Part shown: positions 21,877-23,625 of the stretch, one piece after another
Layout of the letters: each line of letters opens with the position of its first letter
How positions within the stretch are numbered: position 1 is the stretch's first letter
Assembly (NCBI GenBank): GCA_001784735.1
Contig: MFSB01000041.1
Span: 1-23,625 of the forward strand
Origin: Candidatus Moranbacteria bacterium RIFCSPLOWO2_12_FULL_48_12
Lineage (GTDB): Bacteria; Patescibacteriota; Minisyncoccia; Moranbacterales; UBA1568
Length of the DNA: 23,625 nt
Reading direction: 5' to 3'
Notes under the pieces: generated by a model
The model's input: the letters and a program-made list of their open reading frames with translations, nothing else
Told to the model about the DNA's origin: nothing
The model's database searches: none
Program-made: the position numbers and the translations under genes

Positions 21877-22902
21877 TTACAAAAAGCTTTGAACACGCTT
21901 GCGAAGCTTGTGCGCGTTTCCATGCTTGAGCAACCCGAGATAGGATTGTACCGTCTCTTTCTTTCCCTCTTTCGCCTGGATGTTCTTAAACATTCTCTTT
22001 TTCGTCGCAGTTCTGAGCACCCGATGTCCTACAAAGTGCACCCAGCCCAAGAAGTTTACTCCGGACGCCAAAGTTTTGACAAAGACTTTATCAGGGTGAA
22101 GATTGAGTCCTAGGCACAACTTCAAGAAGGCGTGTATCTGAAGCAGTATAGTTTTGAGTCTTGCTTTATCCCGGGAAAAGATCACAAAATCATCCGCGTA
22201 GCGGATATAGTATCTGGCTTTGACTTGGTACTTCATAAACTGATCAAATTCATTCATATAGATATTCACCAAAAGTTGTGAAGTGAGGTTACCGAGCGGG
22301 AGCCCCACTCTTTTTTCCTGCTCCCCTGCCTGAGGGGAGCTGTCGAGTCCCCGAGACTGAGGGGTGGGAGAAGAAAAACTGGTAACGACTTGCCGAAGTA
22401 GCCAGAGAATATCTAGGTCGGGAATATATTTCTTGAGAACATCCAAGAGAACACTATGATCGATAGAAGCAAAAAACTTCCGCACATCACACTTCAGTAC
22501 CCAGACTGTTTTGGTGCCGTTTTTACCGACCTTTTTTCCGAATACCGCAAAACGTTGCAAAGCTTTATGCATCCCTTTTTCTTTCCGACAGGAGTAAGAA
22601 TCGGCAATGAACGTCCTATCAAAGAATGGATACAGGATGCGATAGAGAGCATGATGGAGAAGCCGATCACGAACCTGCGCTTTATGGATATTTCTCGGCT
22701 TGGGGTCGGATATATTGAAGGCTTCGTAATGACCGTGAGTATATGTTTTGTCTCGTAAACATTTGTGTAAGGCAAAGATACTGTCCATGAGATGGAGTTC
22801 AAACGCTTGGACATCGCGCTTCTTTTTCTTGCCTCTTGCAAATTCTTTCCAGGCTCCAAGCAAATTTTCCACAGAAATGATATCATGGTAAGGGATAATC
22901 AT
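21877..22902 (-). CDS. Reverse transcriptase of a diversity-generating retroelement
   Basis: 341 residues from the ATG at 22902 (MIIPYHDIISVENLLGAWKE). A start at 22977 would add 25 residues read through a G10 tract. RT motifs in order: RNIHKAQVRDRLLHHALY (70-87), KCDVRKFFASID with catalytic D139, GLPLGNLTSQ (200-209), YYIRYADDFVIFS with the YADD pair (235-238), and SGVNFLGWV (280-288). GNLTSQ (GxxxSQ) where group II intron and other RTs have SP is the DGR hallmark. There is no maturase (X) or endonuclease domain. Together with Avd and the template repeat nearby, it should copy the template RNA with mistakes at adenines into a variable target gene. Residues ~178-199 are an extra loop encoded by a hairpin repeat. 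Confidence 0.92.
   Translation of the reverse strand: MIIPYHDIISVENLLGAWKEFARGKKKKRDVQAFELHLMDSIFALHKCLRDKTYTHGHYEAFNISDPKPRNIHKAQVRDRLLHHALYRILYPFFDRTFIADSYSCRKEKGMHKALQRFAVFGKKVGKNGTKTVWVLKCDVRKFFASIDHSVLLDVLKKYIPDLDILWLLRQVVTSFSSPTPQSRGLDSSPQAGEQEKRVGLPLGNLTSQLLVNIYMNEFDQFMKYQVKARYYIRYADDFVIFSRDKARLKTILLQIHAFLKLCLGLNLHPDKVFVKTLASGVNFLGWVHFVGHRVLRTATKKRMFKNIQAKEGKKETVQSYLGLLKHGNAHKLRKRVQSFL
22318..22370. repeat. Hairpin repeat carried in frame inside the reverse transcriptase gene
   Basis: CTCCCCT-GCCTG-AGGGGAG (22321-22339) is a perfect 7-bp stem, followed by CTGTCGAGT and CCCC-GAGACTGA-GGGG (22349-22364). It encodes about 22 Ser/Gln/Gly-rich residues just before GLPLGNLTSQ, where other DGR RTs have a short loop. 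No stop is introduced. Confidence 0.6.
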
Positions 22903-22930
22903 TTTCTTTTTTCTATGGCTCCCTATAACT

Positions 22931-22940
22931 CCCCCCCCCC
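22931..22940. repeat. C10 homopolymer at the 5' end of avd
   Basis: Ten consecutive C lie between an ATG at 22915 and the conserved Avd N-terminus. With nine C, the ATG would be in frame with Avd; with ten it is not. It is a G10 tract in the possible longer RT reading frame. This is either a slippage-prone switch or a sequencing error. Confidence 0.8.
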
Positions 22941-22990
22941 TTGGTTTCGGGCAGATATCCGTCATCACCAAACTCAAGGCCAGCTACCAA

Positions 22991-23320
22991 TTGTGGCAGA
23001 GCGTTATCCAACATGTTCCGAAGCTTCATCGTCATACTTTCGGTGGAAAAATCGATGAATTGTTTCTGAAAACTCTCGAAATTCTTTTCCGTGCTCAATA
23101 TACGAAAACTGAAGTCAAATCACAGTATTTGGTAGCTGCTATCGGGAAACTTGACCTATTGAAATTTTTCCTGCAAATCGGCTGGGAAAACAAACTCGTC
23201 GATACCAAAAAATATATCAACCTATCCGAGGCGCTGGAAGAAATTGGCCGCATGCTTGGTGGCTGGAAGAAAGGTCTGGAAACAAAACTCTCGCCGCACA
23301 ATGGACGAGAGAAACAGTAA
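22991..23320 (+). CDS. avd: Avd-like four-helix-bundle accessory protein of the DGR
   Basis: From the TTG at 22991 there are 109 residues, but family similarity begins earlier in the same frame with ISVITKLKASYQLW, open back to 22892 with no ATG. The protein is all-helical: RHTFGGKIDELFLKTLEILF, then KSQYLVAAIGKLDLLKFFLQ, then NLSEALEEIGRMLGGWKKGL, matching Avd and related 23S-IVP-type four-helix bundles, which form a positively charged pentameric barrel that binds the RT and template RNA. It is transcribed away from the RT and lies between it and the template repeat. The true start may depend on the C10 tract upstream. Confidence 0.82.
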   Translation: MWQSVIQHVPKLHRHTFGGKIDELFLKTLEILFRAQYTKTEVKSQYLVAAIGKLDLLKFFLQIGWENKLVDTKKYINLSEALEEIGRMLGGWKKGLETKLSPHNGREKQ

Positions 23321-23334
23321 GTTTCGGGATCACG

Positions 23335-23470
23335 AAGCGATGCTGATACTTGGCATTCCAGACATTGTCGTTCGAGAACTGGTTGACGTTCACGTTGAGG
23401 TGACCATCGGTGTTCACATTGACGTTCGCGACGTAGAAACGTGCACTAAACCATCTCTGCCACCACCCCT
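23335..23470 (-). other. DGR template repeat (TR)
   Basis: On the minus strand, in the frame giving ARFYVANVNVNTDGHLNVNV, nine Asn codons (six AAC, three AAT) fall in phase between 23426 and 23355. The core is flanked by the less A-rich GWWQRWFSARF and KYQHRFVIPKL. Clustered AAC/AAT codons are the signature of a TR, because adenine substitution at the first two positions gives wide diversity without stops. The frame has a stop about 60 bases upstream and no start of its own, so it is not a gene. The outer boundaries are approximate because the matching variable repeat is outside the window. Confidence 0.8.
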
Positions 23471-23577
23471 CGAGTACTCTTGGGATTGAACTTTATTCGG
23501 GACGTCCGAAGTCCTCCAGTGTAGCGCACCAACTGACTATTTTTTATTGATAAAAATATGTCCACTCTTTTGCAAGA

Positions 23578-23597
23578 CCTGCCTACCAGCAGGCAGG
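23578..23597. repeat. Small hairpin repeat near the right edge
   Basis: CCTGCCT-ACCAGC-AGGCAGG is a perfect 7-bp stem. It lies upstream of the template repeat on the minus strand. From 23471 to the window end there is no supported gene. Confidence 0.5.
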
Positions 23598-23625
23598 CGT
23601 ATCCGACAAAATTCTCGAAAATATT

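Noticed and set aside
21877..22902. Group II intron or retron RT
   Set aside because: No maturase or HNH domain, no intron RNA features noticed, the motif is GNLTSQ, and Avd plus a template repeat are adjacent.
22903..22977. 25-residue N-terminal extension of the reverse transcriptase
   Set aside because: It is read through the G10 tract and overlaps the Avd N-terminal region; MIIPYHDII is the more likely start, though the longer form cannot be excluded.
23217..23417. Minus-strand 66-codon frame containing the Asn-rich stretch as a protein gene
   Set aside because: It is antisense to avd over half its length and its pattern fits a DGR template, not a gene product.
23558..23625. Possible plus-strand gene start beginning MSTLLQDLPTSRQAYPTKFS
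   Set aside because: No Shine-Dalgarno, only 22 codons before the edge, and its middle is the CCTGCCT hairpin repeat.
23444..23625. Open minus-strand frame entering from the right edge and ending at a TAG at 23446-23444
   Set aside because: It reads into the template repeat in a different frame from the Asn-rich one and has no recognisable domain; it could be the tail of an off-window gene, but this cannot be judged.

Overview
The window looks like a chromosomal segment from a small-genome bacterium of the Candidate Phyla Radiation (Patescibacteria, possibly the Parcubacteria group). This is inferred from gene content: a compact PilC/prepilin/PilMNO type IV pilus cluster, many starts without a clear Shine-Dalgarno, a diversity-generating retroelement (DGR) of a kind common in CPR genomes, and abundant short hairpin repeats. 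UGA acts as a normal stop, so code 25 is not used. No rRNA, tRNA or CRISPR array was seen.

Layout. (1) 1-6867 is an AT-richer accessory island: a truncated gene at the left edge, an OLD-family ATPase/TOPRIM nuclease split by a hairpin element, a DUF2130 coiled-coil protein, an unrecognised 182-aa gene, and a restriction-modification pair (MerR-HTH/C5-methyltransferase fusion, with a divergent endonuclease). Two extra copies of the last ~28 codons of pepA sit between these genes, which suggests successive insertions at the 3' end of pepA. (2) 6868-14034 is housekeeping: pepA, a small gene, rarA, xthA, a small membrane protein with a consensus sigma70 promoter, miaB and rlmN. (3) 14253-21780 (minus strand) is a type IV pilus operon: pilC, three pilin-like proteins with overlapping ends, then pilM, pilN, pilO and a small membrane protein. 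(4) 21877 to the right edge is a DGR: a reverse transcriptase (minus), an Avd-like four-helix-bundle protein (plus), and an Asn-codon-rich template repeat (minus). The variable target gene is not in the window.

Several palindromic elements lie inside or against genes. One splits the OLD gene with a single in-frame stop. Others are carried in frame inside rlmN and the reverse transcriptase. A 36-bp perfect palindrome precedes miaB, an element with terminal inverted repeats lies between xthA and rarA, and period-7 A/T-rich arrays mark boundaries of the pilus cluster. The most interesting points are the DGR arrangement (avd opposite to its RT and template), the C10 tract at the 5' end of avd, and the pepA-tail cassette arrangement.
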